Part shown: in pieces, positions 50,829 through 61,237 of the stretch
How the letters are laid out: each line of letters begins with the position of its first letter
How positions within the stretch are numbered: the first letter of the stretch is position 1
NCBI RefSeq assembly: GCF_005083105.1
Contig: NZ_CP034885.1
Coordinates: 226,449-290,448, forward strand
DNA: 64,000 nt
Source: Buchnera aphidicola (Aphis nerii)
Lineage (GTDB): Bacteria > Pseudomonadota > Gammaproteobacteria > Enterobacterales > Enterobacteriaceae
Direction: 5' to 3'
Translations under genes and position numbers: made by a program
The notes under the pieces: generated by a model
What the model was told of the DNA's origin: nothing
Databases searched by the model: none
Seen by the model: the letters and a program-made list of their open reading frames with translations, nothing else

Positions 50829-51362
50829 ATGATGAATGAAATAAAAATAAAAGATGCTACAAATAAAAAAGAAATAGATAATAAAAATGATAATTCAATA
50901 GTTTTTTTTAAAAATAAGCTAGAAATTTCTAAAAAAAAAATAGAAGAGATGATTTTAAAACAAAATGACGAAATTTTTAAAATAAAAAATCGATTAAATA
51001 GTGAAGTTCAAAAACATCAAAACTTTTCTTTAGAAAAAATAATTACTGAATTTCTTTCAATCATTGATAATATTGAACGCGCTGTAAATTTAATAAAACA
51101 AAAAAAAGAAAATAAATATATTGAAATTTTAAAAAATATTGAACATGTTATGTTTTTAATTAATAATATGTTTACTGAATTTAATGTATCGAAAATAAAT
51201 GATATAAAAATTCCATTTAATCCTGATGTGCATCAAGCTATATCTGTTCAATATACTGATAAAATGAAGTCTAATCAAGTTATTGAAGTGATGCAATCTG
51301 GTTATATAATTTGTAATTCTCGTTTATTGCGTCCCGCAATGGTTGTCGTTTCAAAAAATTAA
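50829..51362 (+). CDS. grpE: Nucleotide exchange factor GrpE
   Basis: Releases ADP from DnaK in the Hsp70 cycle. The 177 residues are shorter than in E. coli (197), mostly at the N-terminus. A long lysine-rich coiled coil (about 30-90) leads to the C-terminal beta domain with PFNPDVHQAISVQ and VMQSGYIICNSRLLRPAMVVVS. AAAGGA precedes the ATG. A TTGACG hexamer at 50763-50768 could be a -35, but no heat-shock promoter is recognisable. An in-frame A10 run lies at 50931-50940. Confidence 0.96.
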   Translation: MMNEIKIKDATNKKEIDNKNDNSIVFFKNKLEISKKKIEEMILKQNDEIFKIKNRLNSEVQKHQNFSLEKIITEFLSIIDNIERAVNLIKQKKENKYIEILKNIEHVMFLINNMFTEFNVSKINDIKIPFNPDVHQAISVQYTDKMKSNQVIEVMQSGYIICNSRLLRPAMVVVSKN

Positions 51363-51439
51363 ATTATAAAATTCTTAAGATATAAAAAATTAGTAATTTT
51401 ATTTTTTAATTTCATATAATTTAAAATTATATATTACTT

Positions 51440-51724
51440 TTATTTTTTCAAAGCATTATATTTTTTTCTTCTTCTTTCTTTGGGATCTATGATTAAATTT
51501 CTATAAATTTCAATTCGATCTCCATTTTTTATTTTTTTATTTAAATGAACTATTTTATTATAAATACCTACGTTATTTTTATAAAACTTAATATTTTTAA
51601 CTATTTTGATTAAATTTGAAGCAAAAATAGCATCTTTTACAGTTGAATTAGATTTCATATAAATTTTTTTAATATATTGTACATCTGGTAAAGCATATAC
51701 TACTGTTACCTGAATCATATTCAT
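51440..51724 (-). CDS. rnfH: RnfH/RatB family protein
   Basis: Small ubiquitin-fold protein of unsettled function, named for co-occurrence with Rnf genes or for its place beside ratA. The 94 residues match E. coli RnfH (96): [18 protein letters not shown] at the start, [27 protein letters not shown] in the middle and [12 protein letters not shown] at the end. It is divergent from smpB, as in E. coli, but ratA between them is lost. apbE, an Rnf maturation gene, is also kept in this window. Confidence 0.93.
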   Translation of the reverse strand: MNMIQVTVVYALPDVQYIKKIYMKSNSTVKDAIFASNLIKIVKNIKFYKNNVGIYNKIVHLNKKIKNGDRIEIYRNLIIDPKERRRKKYNALKK

Positions 51725-51832
51725 AGCATGAAATTTTTTATATTTTTTATATAAAATGTATTAACAAATTTTTTTTAAAAAATCAATCTTTTTAATATAT
51801 TTAAATGATTTTTTTTTGGACTATATCTAACT

Positions 51833-52321
51833 ATGTTAAATAAAAAAAAACATAATTTAAAATCTTCTACTATTTGTGTAAACAAAAAAGCACATTATAA
51901 TTATTTTATAGAAGAAGTCTTTCAATCAGGTTTAGTTCTGAAAGGATGGGAAATTAAATCTATTCGATTAGGTAAAATAAATATTTCAGAAAGTTATATT
52001 AGTAACTATTCGCATGAAATGTATCTTTGCAATGCTATTATTGAACCTTTAAATACTATTTCTAACCATTTTCCTTGTGATCCTGTAAGAAAAAGAAAAT
52101 TGCTTTTACACAAAAATGAAATGAATTATTTATCTATAAAAAAAAATAAAATAGGTTATACTTTAATTGCACTTTCTTTATTATGGAAAAAATCCTGGTG
52201 TAAATTAAGTTTTGGTTTAGCTAAAGGTAAAAACAAAATAGATAAAAGAAATGCAGATAAACAAAATACATGGAAAAAAGAAAAATTAAAAATACTTAAA
52301 AAAACTAAAATTATATGTTAA
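51833..52321 (+). CDS. smpB: tmRNA-binding protein SmpB
   Basis: Binds tmRNA and brings it to stalled ribosomes for trans-translation. The 162 residues match E. coli (160). Signatures are [34 protein letters not shown] and the C-terminal [21 protein letters not shown]. tmRNA follows smpB in E. coli but not here. Trans-translation would be useful for truncated products of frameshifted messages. It overlaps tadA by 7 bp. Confidence 0.97.
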   Translation: MLNKKKHNLKSSTICVNKKAHYNYFIEEVFQSGLVLKGWEIKSIRLGKINISESYISNYSHEMYLCNAIIEPLNTISNHFPCDPVRKRKLLLHKNEMNYLSIKKNKIGYTLIALSLLWKKSWCKLSFGLAKGKNKIDKRNADKQNTWKKEKLKILKKTKIIC

Positions 52322-52803
52322 AAAATTTTATGAAATCTGATCAAGATGAATATTGGATGAAAGTTGCTCTTAAATATGCATATCATGCTGAAAAAAACGG
52401 GGAAATACCTATAGGTGCTGTATTAGTTTTAAAAGAAAAAATAATTGGAATAGGATGGAACAGTTCTATTATTAAAAATGATCCTACTGCTCATGCTGAA
52501 ATTATAGCATTACGTCAAGCTGGTAAGAATATAAATAATTATAGATTAAATAAAACTACATTATATGTTACATTACAACCTTGTTTAATGTGTTGCGGAG
52601 CTATTATACATAGTCGTATTGAAAGATTAGTATTTGGAGCTAGTTATAAAAAAGATAAAAAAAATTTATTTAAAAATATTTTGTTAGAACTACAAGATAA
52701 ATGCAAATTAAAAGTTCAGAAAAATATTATGCAATATCAATGTTCTCAAATATTAATTAATTTTTTTAAAAGTAAAAGAAAATCATTTATTATAACCAAT
52801 TAA
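52315..52803 (+). CDS. tadA: tRNA-specific adenosine deaminase
   Basis: Converts A34 to inosine in tRNA-Arg(ACG). The 162 residues match E. coli (167). The zinc motifs HAE ([11 protein letters not shown]) and PCxxC ([10 protein letters not shown]) are complete. The first ATG overlaps the smpB end, and an ATG five codons later is an alternative start. The last bases overlap the end of acpS on the other strand by 4 bp. Confidence 0.97.
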   Translation: MLKNFMKSDQDEYWMKVALKYAYHAEKNGEIPIGAVLVLKEKIIGIGWNSSIIKNDPTAHAEIIALRQAGKNINNYRLNKTTLYVTLQPCLMCCGAIIHSRIERLVFGASYKKDKKNLFKNILLELQDKCKLKVQKNIMQYQCSQILINFFKSKRKSFIITN

Positions 52804-53180
52804 TTTTCTAAAATTACTATAGCATATGCATATGATTTTTGATCAGAGATGCTGACATGTACAGATTTACAATTTATTTCGTTGATTTTATTCAAAGAAT
52901 TATCTAAAAAACGTATCTTAGGTTTTCCTAAAAAATCATTATATAATTCTATTTGATTAAATGTTATTCCATGATTTATTCCCGTTCCTAACGCTTTAGA
53001 AACGGCTTCTTTAGCTGCAAATTTTTTAGCAATAAAATTAATTTTATTTCTAGATATAATATATTTCTTCCATTCTTTATAAGATAAAATCCTTTTAGCA
53101 AACTTATTTTCAAATTTTGAAACTATTTTTTTTATACGCTTGATTTCAATAATATCCGTTCCTATACCTATAATAGACAT
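52800..53180 (-). CDS. acpS: Holo-[acyl-carrier-protein] synthase
   Basis: Transfers phosphopantetheine from CoA to acyl carrier protein. The 126 residues equal the E. coli length. The magnesium-binding GIGTDIIEI segment and the [14 protein letters not shown] motif are present. In E. coli it ends the rnc-era-recO-pdxJ-acpS run; recO and pdxJ are lost, so it lies directly after era. Together with fabZ and fabI it shows that fatty-acid synthesis is kept at least in part. Confidence 0.97.
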   Translation of the reverse strand: MSIIGIGTDIIEIKRIKKIVSKFENKFAKRILSYKEWKKYIISRNKINFIAKKFAAKEAVSKALGTGINHGITFNQIELYNDFLGKPKIRFLDNSLNKINEINCKSVHVSISDQKSYAYAIVILEN

Positions 53181-53223
53181 GTATTTAATTTCCTTTGATA
53201 TTTTAATAAAATTGATAATTTTA

Positions 53224-53272
53224 TTTTTAAAATTAGTTAAAATATTTTAAGTATTTTAACTAATTTTAAAAA
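53224..53272. repeat. 21-bp perfect inverted repeat between era and acpS
   Basis: Arms 53224-53244 and 53252-53272 are exact reverse complements with a 7-nt loop. This is the longest perfect intergenic hairpin in the window apart from the rRNA stem. It fills the place of recO-pdxJ. It is almost all A/T with only two G-C pairs, and no separate T run follows. A terminator or processing site between era and acpS is likely. Confidence 0.6.
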
Positions 53273-53277
53273 ATAAA

Positions 53278-54105
53278 TTAATTTTTAATTTTTTCTGTTA
53301 CCCATATTAATAAATATACTTTTTTGTTATTTTGTTTTTCAATATTTTGTCTAGATAACATGCTGATTTTTTTGATCATATTTCCTTGATGACCAATGAC
53401 AATTTTTTTTTGGTTTGCATTATTTACATAAATAATCGCATGAATATGTAGTTTTTTAAATTCATATTTAATTGATTCAATTTTTACTCTTAATAATGAT
53501 GGTAACTCATCTCTTAAAAAAATTATTAATTGTTTGCGAATAACTTCAGATATCGAAAATTCAAAAGAATTTGTCGTGATATAATTTTTAGGAAAAATAT
53601 GATAATTTTTTGGTAAATATTTTTTAATAATTTTTTCTAAGTAGACAATATTTTTTGTTTTTTTTATTGAAATAGGAATAATTTCTGTTGAATCAGTTTT
53701 TTTTGAAAGAATATTGATATACGATAAAATATCACTTTTATGTAATAATTTATCAATTTTATTTATTATATAAACTATTGGAATATTAATTTTTTTTATT
53801 TTATTAAAGATCATTTCATCTTCTTTTTTCCATATATTTCGATCTATAATAAATAAAATCAAATTTGTATTTTTTATTACTTTTAAGTTTTTTATATTAT
53901 TATCATAAACTCCAGGCGTATCTATATAAATAAATTGATAAGAATTAATAGTCTTAATACCTATAATATTAGTTTGTGTTGTATTTTTCTTCTTTGAGAT
54001 AATAGAAATATTTTTACCAATTATTTTATTAATAAAAGTAGATTTTCCAACATTTTGTCTACCCACGATAGTTATATATCCACAAAATTTTTCTTTTTTA
54101 TTCAC
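53278..54105 (-). CDS. era: GTPase Era
   Basis: Ribosome-assembly GTPase that binds the 3' end of 16S rRNA. The 275 residues are shorter than in E. coli (301). The G1 loop [14 protein letters not shown], and NKID are present, and a KH domain ends the protein ([12 protein letters not shown]). About ten residues are missing after DTPG in the switch II region, and about 25 from the C-terminal end. The start is a GTG overlapping the rnc stop as GTGA, so translation is coupled. It remains the likely partner of the intact 16S end. Confidence 0.95.
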   Translation of the reverse strand: MNKKEKFCGYITIVGRQNVGKSTFINKIIGKNISIISKKKNTTQTNIIGIKTINSYQFIYIDTPGVYDNNIKNLKVIKNTNLILFIIDRNIWKKEDEMIFNKIKKINIPIVYIINKIDKLLHKSDILSYINILSKKTDSTEIIPISIKKTKNIVYLEKIIKKYLPKNYHIFPKNYITTNSFEFSISEVIRKQLIIFLRDELPSLLRVKIESIKYEFKKLHIHAIIYVNNANQKKIVIGHQGNMIKKISMLSRQNIEKQNNKKVYLLIWVTEKIKN

Positions 54106-54782
54106 TCTACACCTAATTGAATTAGCGCTTTTTTAGCTGCATCTTGTTCGGCTTTTCTTCTACTTGTTCCTTTACCAACAAATAATTTTGATTTTATACT
54201 AATTTCGCAATGAATAGTAAATAATTGATTATGTGCTTCACCACATACTTTTACTATAAAATATGTAGGTAATGATAAATGTTTAGATTGTAAATATTCT
54301 TGTAATCGTGTTTTTGGATCTTTTTGTGTATCTCCAGGACTGATTTTTTCTAAACGTTTTTCATACCATTTTAGTATTAGTTCTTCGACTGTTTTAATAT
54401 TGCTATCTAAATAAATACTTCCTATTAATGCTTCTACAGTATTTGCTAAAATAGATTCTCTACGAAACCCCCCGCTTTTTAATTCTCCTTGACCTAATTG
54501 TAAATATTCTCCTAAATCAAATTCATATGCTATTTCTGCCAAAGTGTTACCTCTAACTAAAGTAGCCCTCATACGACTCATATCACCTTCATCGATAGAT
54601 GGAAAATGTTGGTATAAAGCATTCGCAATTACAAAGCTTAATATAGAATCTCCTAAAAACTCAAGTCTTTCATTATGATTACTACTTGCACTGCGATGTG
54701 TCAGTGCCTGTCTTAATAAATCTTTATGAGTAAAAGTATATCCTAATACTTCCTGTATTTTATTTGTTACGATGTGGTTCAT
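54102..54782 (-). CDS. rnc: Ribonuclease III
   Basis: Double-strand-specific endoribonuclease that processes rRNA precursors and some messages. The 226 residues equal the E. coli length. The signature [16 protein letters not shown] carries the catalytic acidic residues, and a double-stranded RNA-binding domain ends in [20 protein letters not shown]. Its likely substrates in the window include the 23-bp 16S stem and perhaps the perfect hairpin downstream of era. Confidence 0.98.
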   Translation of the reverse strand: MNHIVTNKIQEVLGYTFTHKDLLRQALTHRSASSNHNERLEFLGDSILSFVIANALYQHFPSIDEGDMSRMRATLVRGNTLAEIAYEFDLGEYLQLGQGELKSGGFRRESILANTVEALIGSIYLDSNIKTVEELILKWYEKRLEKISPGDTQKDPKTRLQEYLQSKHLSLPTYFIVKVCGEAHNQLFTIHCEISIKSKLFVGKGTSRRKAEQDAAKKALIQLGVE

Positions 54783-54899
54783 GTTATACCAATTTTAATG
54801 ATATTTTAATTAATTTTTATATATAATAGAAAATAGTAAAATTTAATAGAATTAAAAAATATTTTTGAATTTATTAAATAAATATTATGTAATTTATTT

Positions 54900-55840
54900 T
54901 TAATGTATTTTATTTCCAATTCTATTAATACGTACACCTGTCGGCCATTCATTTTCTTTTTTTTCAAAACTCATCCATATTATCTTGGCTTTTCCTAAAA
55001 TATTTTCTTCTGGTACAAAACCCCAATAGCGACTATCTAAACTATTATCACGATTGTCTCCCATAACAAAATATTTATTTTTTGGTACTATCCAAGTAAA
55101 ATTTGGCAAATTTTTTTGTTTATAATAATTATTTCTTTGATAATTATTAGATTCATCTAATAATAATATATTATATTTGAAATTATTAATTTTTTCTTCC
55201 ATAAGCTTAAAGTAAATAGAATTATATATTTTTTCTTTTTTTAAATTATTTTCTTTAATTAAATATATTTTTTGAATAAATTTAGTTAGTTGTTTTTTTG
55301 AGTAATTAATAGGTAATGTATTTTTACAGTTATGTGTATTTATATAATTAACACAAATTTTAATTTTTTTATCATTTATATTATATTCAATTTTATCTCC
55401 TGGTATTCCTATAACACGTTTAATATAATTTGTATTATATTCTATCGGATGTCTAAAGACTATAATATCACCACGTTGTGGATGCTTTTTATTTATTAAA
55501 GTTTTATTTGTAATTGGTTCTTTAATACCATATGAAAATTTTTCTACTAAAATAAAATCCCCTATTAGCAGTGTAGGCATCATTGAACCTGATGGGATTT
55601 GAAATGGTTCGTATATAAAAGAACGTATTGTAAAAACAATAAAGAACATAGGAAATAATGATGATATAAATTGAGGAATATTTTTTTTATTTTTAAAATA
55701 TATTTTCTTATTTAAAAGTACTTGGTTTCTTTTTTTTTATTTAAGAAATAATTAATGATTAACTTTATATTAATGAAAAACCAAAAAAAACCAGTAAACA
55801 AGACACTAAATATTAAAAAAATTGTTAACATATTAGGCAT
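54900..55840 (-). CDS. lepB: Signal peptidase I, one frameshift in an A9 run
   Basis: Cleaves signal peptides from exported proteins at the periplasmic face. The obvious frame starts only at 55649, inside the second membrane helix. It holds the active site: IPSGSMMPTL (Ser), NYIKRVIGIPGDK (Lys) and MGDNRDNSLDSRYWG. Upstream, an ATG at 55840 opens MPNMLTIFLIFSVLFTG, which matches the E. coli N-terminus, but this frame ends after about 43 codons. One extra A in the A9 run (plus-strand T run 55730-55738) joins them through IPQFISSLFPMFF, giving 313 residues (E. coli 324). It starts 13 bp after lepA, the E. coli order. Confidence 0.92.
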
Positions 55841-55853
55841 TTTTTTCTCTTTT

Positions 55854-57644
55854 TTAATTGTTAATGTTTAAAATATTAAGAAATGCTGTTTTAGGCATAT
55901 TAACATTACCTATTTTTTTCATTCTTTTTTTACCATCTTTTTGTTTTTTTAACAATTTCTTTTTTCTACTAATATCACCACCATAACATTTAGCTAATAC
56001 ATTTTTTCTTAATTGTTTAATTGTAGCCCTAGCAATAATGACATTATTAACAGTCGCTTGAATATTAATATCAAATTGATGTCTAGGTATTAATTTTTTC
56101 ATTTTTTCAACTATTTCACGTGCTCGATATTGTGCATCTTTATAGTATATAAGTGTTGTTAATGCATCAACACGTTCTGAATTAATTAATACATCTATTC
56201 GAACTATTTTTACTAATTTAAAACACTTAAAATCATATTCTAATGAGGCATATCCGCTAGAAATAGATTTTAATTCATCAAAAAAGTTTAATACGACTTC
56301 ACTCATTGGAATATGATATTTTAAAGATACTTGATTTTCATGATAGATTAAATCAATTTGTACTCCTCGTTTTTTTACACATAGTTTCATAACTGAACCC
56401 AGAAATTTTGGAGGTAATAAAATATTACATTCAGCAATTGGTTCTTTAATACTTTTAATTGTATTACTAACAGGAAAATTTGAAGGACTATCTAAATAAA
56501 TATTTTTACCATTAACTAATTTAATTTTATATATCACAGTTGGTGCTGTTGAAATAAGATCAATAGAATATTCTCGTTCTAATCTTGCCTGAACAATTTC
56601 CATATGTAACAAGCCTAAAAATCCACATCTAAAACCAAGTCCAAGAGCATTAGAACTTTCTGGTTCATAAAATAAAGAAGAATCGTTTAAACTTAGTTTT
56701 TCTAGTGCATCTCTAAAATTTTCATATTGATTTGATGTTACAGGAAATAATCCTGCATAAATTTGAGGTTTTATTTTTTTAAACCCAGTCAACATTTTTT
56801 TTGATGGATTGTTATAATTAGTTAAAGTGTCACCAACTGGAACAGCTGATACATTTTTAATACCACATATAATCCAACCTACTTCACCACATTTTAATTT
56901 GTCTTTAACTATTTTTTTGGGTGTAAAAATACCTATTTGTTCAACAAAATAACTTTTTCCAGTACTCATGACTTGTATTTTATCTTTTTTAGATATAAAT
57001 CCATTTTTAATTCTTATTAAAGATACTACACCTAAATAATTATCAAACCATGAATCAATTATAAGAGCTTGTAATGGATCTTTTTCATTTCCTGTAGGAC
57101 AGGGAATATGCGTGATAATTTTTTTTATAAGTTCTTCGATACCTTCACCGGTTTTAGCTGAACATTTAATAGCATGAGCAGCAGAAATTCCAATAATATC
57201 TTCAATTTCTTTTGTTACTCGTTTTATATTTGAACTAGGTAAATCAATTTTGTTTAAAACTGGTAAAATTGATAAATTCATTTCTGAAGCAGTATAACAA
57301 TTAGCTAACGTTTGAGCTTCTACACCTTGAGTAGTATCAATAACTAATAATGCACCTTCACAGGCTGCTAATGATCTAGATACTTCATAAGAAAAATTAA
57401 CATGACCTGGCGTATCAATAAAATTGAATTGAAAAATATTTCCTGTATTATCGGTATAATCAATTGTAACACTTTGTGCTTTAATTGTAATACCTCTTTC
57501 TTTTTCTAAGTCCATAGAATCTAAAACTTGATCTGACATTTCTCTTAAAGACAATCCACCACATGTCTGAATCAATCGATCTGATAAAGTTGATTTTCCA
57601 TGATCAATATGTGCAATAATAGAGAAATTTCTTATATTTTTCAT
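55854..57644 (-). CDS. lepA: Translation elongation factor 4 (LepA)
   Basis: Ribosome-bound GTPase linked to translation under stress and to subunit biogenesis. The 596 residues match E. coli (599). G motifs are [19 protein letters not shown] and NKIDLPS. The LepA-specific C-terminal domain ends with [22 protein letters not shown]. First gene of lepA-lepB-rnc-era. The 242-bp divergent gap with mnmA is A/T-rich with no clear promoter. Confidence 0.98.
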   Translation of the reverse strand: MKNIRNFSIIAHIDHGKSTLSDRLIQTCGGLSLREMSDQVLDSMDLEKERGITIKAQSVTIDYTDNTGNIFQFNFIDTPGHVNFSYEVSRSLAACEGALLVIDTTQGVEAQTLANCYTASEMNLSILPVLNKIDLPSSNIKRVTKEIEDIIGISAAHAIKCSAKTGEGIEELIKKIITHIPCPTGNEKDPLQALIIDSWFDNYLGVVSLIRIKNGFISKKDKIQVMSTGKSYFVEQIGIFTPKKIVKDKLKCGEVGWIICGIKNVSAVPVGDTLTNYNNPSKKMLTGFKKIKPQIYAGLFPVTSNQYENFRDALEKLSLNDSSLFYEPESSNALGLGFRCGFLGLLHMEIVQARLEREYSIDLISTAPTVIYKIKLVNGKNIYLDSPSNFPVSNTIKSIKEPIAECNILLPPKFLGSVMKLCVKKRGVQIDLIYHENQVSLKYHIPMSEVVLNFFDELKSISSGYASLEYDFKCFKLVKIVRIDVLINSERVDALTTLIYYKDAQYRAREIVEKMKKLIPRHQFDINIQATVNNVIIARATIKQLRKNVLAKCYGGDISRKKKLLKKQKDGKKRMKKIGNVNMPKTAFLNILNINN

Positions 57645-57886
57645 TTTTTATTTAACTTTTTCAATTAATTAAAAACATTTAGTTGACTTGTATTTTTAAT
57701 AAGAATTTATTTTATATTAATATTTTAAAAAAGTATAAATATTTAATATATTTCTTATTTTTATTTTAATATAATCTTTCTAATACTAATTATATTATAT
57801 TTAAAAATATTGTAAAAATCATATATTTATTTAGTATATTGTTAATATAATATTTTTTAAATAAAAAAATAAGATGTTATTTTTTT

Positions 57887-58990
57887 ATGATAAGACGAAA
57901 AAAAAAAGTTATAATTGCTATGTCTGGTGGTGTAGATTCATCTGTTGCTGCATGGTTTTTAAAAAAAAAAAATTATTTGGTAGAAGGTTTATTTATGAAA
58001 AATTGGGAGGAAGATGATAAAGCAGGTTATTGCCATGCAGAAAAAGATCTATATGATGCTAAAAACGTTTGTAAAAAATTAGATATTTATCTTCATAAAA
58101 TAAATTTTTCCCAAGAATATTGGGAGGAAGTATTTCAAAAATTTTTAAATGAACATAAAAAAGGAAATACTCCAAATCCCGATATATTATGTAATAAAGA
58201 AATTAAATTTAAATTATTTTTTAGTTATGCTATTCAACAGCTTGAGGCAGATTATATTGCTACTGGTCACTATGCTCGTATTTTAAAAAAAAATGGAATT
58301 AGTTATCTTTTAAAAGGTAAAGATTATAATAAAGATCAAAGTTATTTTTTGTATACTTTAAAAAATAATCAATTAGAAAAAATTTTATTTCCTATTGGTT
58401 TGTTTAAAAAAAACAAGATTAGAATTATTGCTAAAAAAATAGGTTTAACAGTTGCAGAAAAAAAAGATTCTACTGGTATTTGTTTTATAGGAACTAAAAA
58501 TATAAAAAGCTTTCTTTCTCGATATCTTAAAGAAAAAAAAGGTAATATCATAACTACAAATCAAGAAGTTATTGGACAACATAATGGTTTATTCTATTAT
58601 ACATTAGGACAGCGTAAAGGTTTAAAAATTGGAGGTATGACAGGAAGATATAATATGCCATGGTATGTAGTTGGAAAAAATATACAAACAAATTCATTAA
58701 TTGTTGCACAAGGTTTTAATAATCCACACTTAATGTCAATAGGTTTAATAGCTGATAAAATAAATTGGATAAATAATATAAAATTTAATCTTCCATTTTC
58801 TTGCAAAATTAAAACAAGATATCGTCAAAATGATGTTTTTTGTAAAATAAAATATTTAGACAAATTTTATGTTAAAGTTTTATTTGATATTCCGATAATT
58901 GCAGTTACACCCGGTCAATCAGTAGTTTTTTATTTATCTGATATCTGTATTGGTGGAGGAGTCATTAAATATAAATTACCATTAATTTGA
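57887..58990 (+). CDS. mnmA: tRNA-specific 2-thiouridylase MnmA
   Basis: Thiolates U34 of tRNA-Lys, -Glu and -Gln, supporting reading of A-ending codons and frame maintenance. The 367 residues match E. coli (368). The PP-loop SGGVDSSVA and both catalytic cysteines (NPDILCNKEIKF and STGICFIG) are present. A 12-A run at 57961-57972 is in frame. hflD, between mnmA and purB in E. coli, is absent. Confidence 0.98.
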   Translation: MIRRKKKVIIAMSGGVDSSVAAWFLKKKNYLVEGLFMKNWEEDDKAGYCHAEKDLYDAKNVCKKLDIYLHKINFSQEYWEEVFQKFLNEHKKGNTPNPDILCNKEIKFKLFFSYAIQQLEADYIATGHYARILKKNGISYLLKGKDYNKDQSYFLYTLKNNQLEKILFPIGLFKKNKIRIIAKKIGLTVAEKKDSTGICFIGTKNIKSFLSRYLKEKKGNIITTNQEVIGQHNGLFYYTLGQRKGLKIGGMTGRYNMPWYVVGKNIQTNSLIVAQGFNNPHLMSIGLIADKINWINNIKFNLPFSCKIKTRYRQNDVFCKIKYLDKFYVKVLFDIPIIAVTPGQSVVFYLSDICIGGGVIKYKLPLI

Positions 58991-59131
58991 TTTTTTTTAT
59001 TTTAATAAAATTTTGTTATTAATTATAAAAATATTTTATTTAAATATTATCTGGTAATTTCACTTAGAAGGTCAGAGTAATAAACTATTAAATAATTTAA
59101 CAGAAAATTTTAAATTACAGGAAGAAAAAAC

Positions 59132-60505
59132 ATGAATTTAAGTTTATTAAAAGCTATTTCTCCAATTGACGGTCGATATTTTAAATTAACTAAATCATTA
59201 AGAAATATATTTAGTGAATTTCATTTTTTAAAATATCGTCTTCAGGTGGAAATTTTATGGTTTAAAAAAATCTTAAGTATGCATGAAATATTTAAAATTC
59301 AAAATATAGAAAATGATGATATATTTTTTATTGATAATATTTTAAAAAATTTTACTCTAGAAGATGCAATACAGATTAAAAACATAGAAAAACAAACTAA
59401 TCATGATATTAAAGCATTAGAATATTTTTTAAAATATAAATTTTCTAAATTTAAAAAGTTAGATTTAATATCAGAGTTTATACATTTTTCATGTACTTCC
59501 GAAGATATTAATAATATAGCTTACGCTTTAATGATTAAAGATGCTCGTGATCAAGTTTTATTACCCCTGTGGTCGGAAATAATTAATTTTTTAAAAAAAG
59601 ACGCTATACAATATAAAAATATTTCTTTATTGTCTATGACACATGGACAACCAGCAAGTCCTTCTACTATGGGTAAAGAAATATTAAATTTTTATTATCG
59701 TTTAGAACGTCAATTTTTTAAGTTAAAAAAAATAGATATATTAGCAAAATTCAATGGATCTACTGGGAATTATAATGCACATTTAGCTGCTTATCCAACA
59801 ATTAACTGGCATCTAGTTAGCAAAGAATTTGTAACATCATTAAATCTCGTGTGGAATCCATGCACAACACAAATTGAACCTCATGATTATATTGCAGAAA
59901 TATTTGGATGTATTTCGCTTTTTAACACTATATTAATTGATTTTAATCGCGACTTTTGGGGTTATATTTCTCTTAATTATTTTAAGCAAATATCAATAGA
60001 TAATGAAGTAGGTTCATCTGTAATGCCTCATAAAATTAATCCTATTGATTTTGAAAATTCTGAAGGTAATTTAGGATTATCAAATGCTTTAATGAATCAC
60101 ATGATAAATAAATTACCAATTTCTAGATGGCAACGTGACTTAAGCGATTCAACAGTTTTAAGAAACATAGGAGTAGCATTATCTTATTCTGTAATTGCTT
60201 ATTATTCAATGTTAAATGGTATAAAAAAGTTACAAATTAATAATTTTCAACTTTTAAAAATTTTAAATGAAAACTGGTCAGTTTTATCTGAAGCCATTCA
60301 AACTGTCATGAGACGATATAATATTAAAAATTCTTATGAAAAGTTAAAGAAATTAACAAGAGGTAAAGAAATAAATAAAATCAACATACATAAATTTATT
60401 TCTAACTTAGATATCCCTGAAGTAGAAAAAAAGCGTTTAAAAAAAATAACTCCAGAAAATTATATTGGATATGCTGTTCAAATTGTAAAAGAAATGACTA
60501 AATAA
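59132..60505 (+). CDS. purB: Adenylosuccinate lyase
   Basis: Cleaves SAICAR and adenylosuccinate, two steps of purine synthesis. The 457 residues match E. coli (456). The superfamily signature GSSVMPHKINPIDFENSEGN is intact, as are THGQPASPSTMGKE and SPIDGRYFKLT. A 14-bp palindrome, TAAAGTATACTTTA (60503-60516), begins at its stop codon. emtA follows with a good ribosome site. Confidence 0.98.
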   Translation: MNLSLLKAISPIDGRYFKLTKSLRNIFSEFHFLKYRLQVEILWFKKILSMHEIFKIQNIENDDIFFIDNILKNFTLEDAIQIKNIEKQTNHDIKALEYFLKYKFSKFKKLDLISEFIHFSCTSEDINNIAYALMIKDARDQVLLPLWSEIINFLKKDAIQYKNISLLSMTHGQPASPSTMGKEILNFYYRLERQFFKLKKIDILAKFNGSTGNYNAHLAAYPTINWHLVSKEFVTSLNLVWNPCTTQIEPHDYIAEIFGCISLFNTILIDFNRDFWGYISLNYFKQISIDNEVGSSVMPHKINPIDFENSEGNLGLSNALMNHMINKLPISRWQRDLSDSTVLRNIGVALSYSVIAYYSMLNGIKKLQINNFQLLKILNENWSVLSEAIQTVMRRYNIKNSYEKLKKLTRGKEINKINIHKFISNLDIPEVEKKRLKKITPENYIGYAVQIVKEMTK

Positions 60506-60543
60506 AGTATACTTTAAAATTTATTTTTCAAGGAGTTTTTCTT

Positions 60544-61154
60544 GTGAAGTTAAAAGTTTTTATTTTTTCAATTGTTTTTTTACTAGGTTGTAATAGGTTT
60601 ATACATATAAAAAAAAAAATTATTTAAGTAAGATACAAGTCGAAAAAACAATTGATCATTGGAATTATTATATTAAGAACGCATCAAAAAAATATAATGT
60701 TGATGAAAAGTTAATTAAATCTATTATATATGTCGAGTCTTCTGGAAATCCTTTTGCAAAAAGTAATTCTAATGCAATTGGATTAATGCAGATTAAGCCA
60801 TCTGCTGCAGGTTTAGATATATATAGAATAAATGGTAAAAAGGGTCAACCATCTATAAAAGAACTATATAATCCTAGAATTAATATTAATATCGGTACAT
60901 CTTACATTCATCTATTACAAAAAAAAAATTTATTTGGTATTAAAAATAAAGAAATGATGAGATATGCTACTATTGTATCTTATGTTAATGGAACAAGCGC
61001 ATTGTTAAAAATATTTTCTAAAAATAAAAATATAGCTATAAAGATTATTAATAATATGACAATAAAAAAATTTTTAAAATGTATAAAAAAACATCCTTCT
61101 AAACAAGCATCAAATTATTTAGAGAAGGTAATAAAAATTTATAAATTGATTTAA
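60544..61154 (+). CDS. emtA: Membrane-bound lytic murein transglycosylase E, one frameshift in an A11 run
   Basis: Outer-membrane lipoprotein that cuts glycan strands of peptidoglycan. A GTG at 60544, preceded by AAGGAG at 8 nt, opens MKLKVFIFSIVFLLGC, a lipoprotein signal matching E. coli EmtA. This frame stops after an 11-A run (60609-60619). The rest, YVESSGNPFAKSNSNAIG with the catalytic Glu and then LMQIKPS, reads in another frame, whose first ATG is at 60786. One extra A gives 203 residues, exactly the E. coli length. The later ATG alone would omit the signal and catalytic Glu. Confidence 0.92.
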
Positions 61155-61237
61155 ATATTTTTTATATTAAATAGAAATTATATTTCATCTGCTATAAAAT
61201 ATTTTACATTAATAACATTTATTTTTGGAAATATAAT

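Noticed and set aside
54900..55649. lepB as a 249-residue protein starting at 55649
   Set aside because: The upstream frame clearly encodes the LepB N-terminus and joins with a single extra A.
60503..60516. 14-bp palindrome at the purB stop as an operator
   Set aside because: It overlaps the stop codon, is nearly all A/T and has no regulator candidate nearby.
60786..61154. A separate 122-residue gene starting at 60786
   Set aside because: It is the C-terminal part of emtA; the catalytic region lies upstream in the same frame without an ATG.
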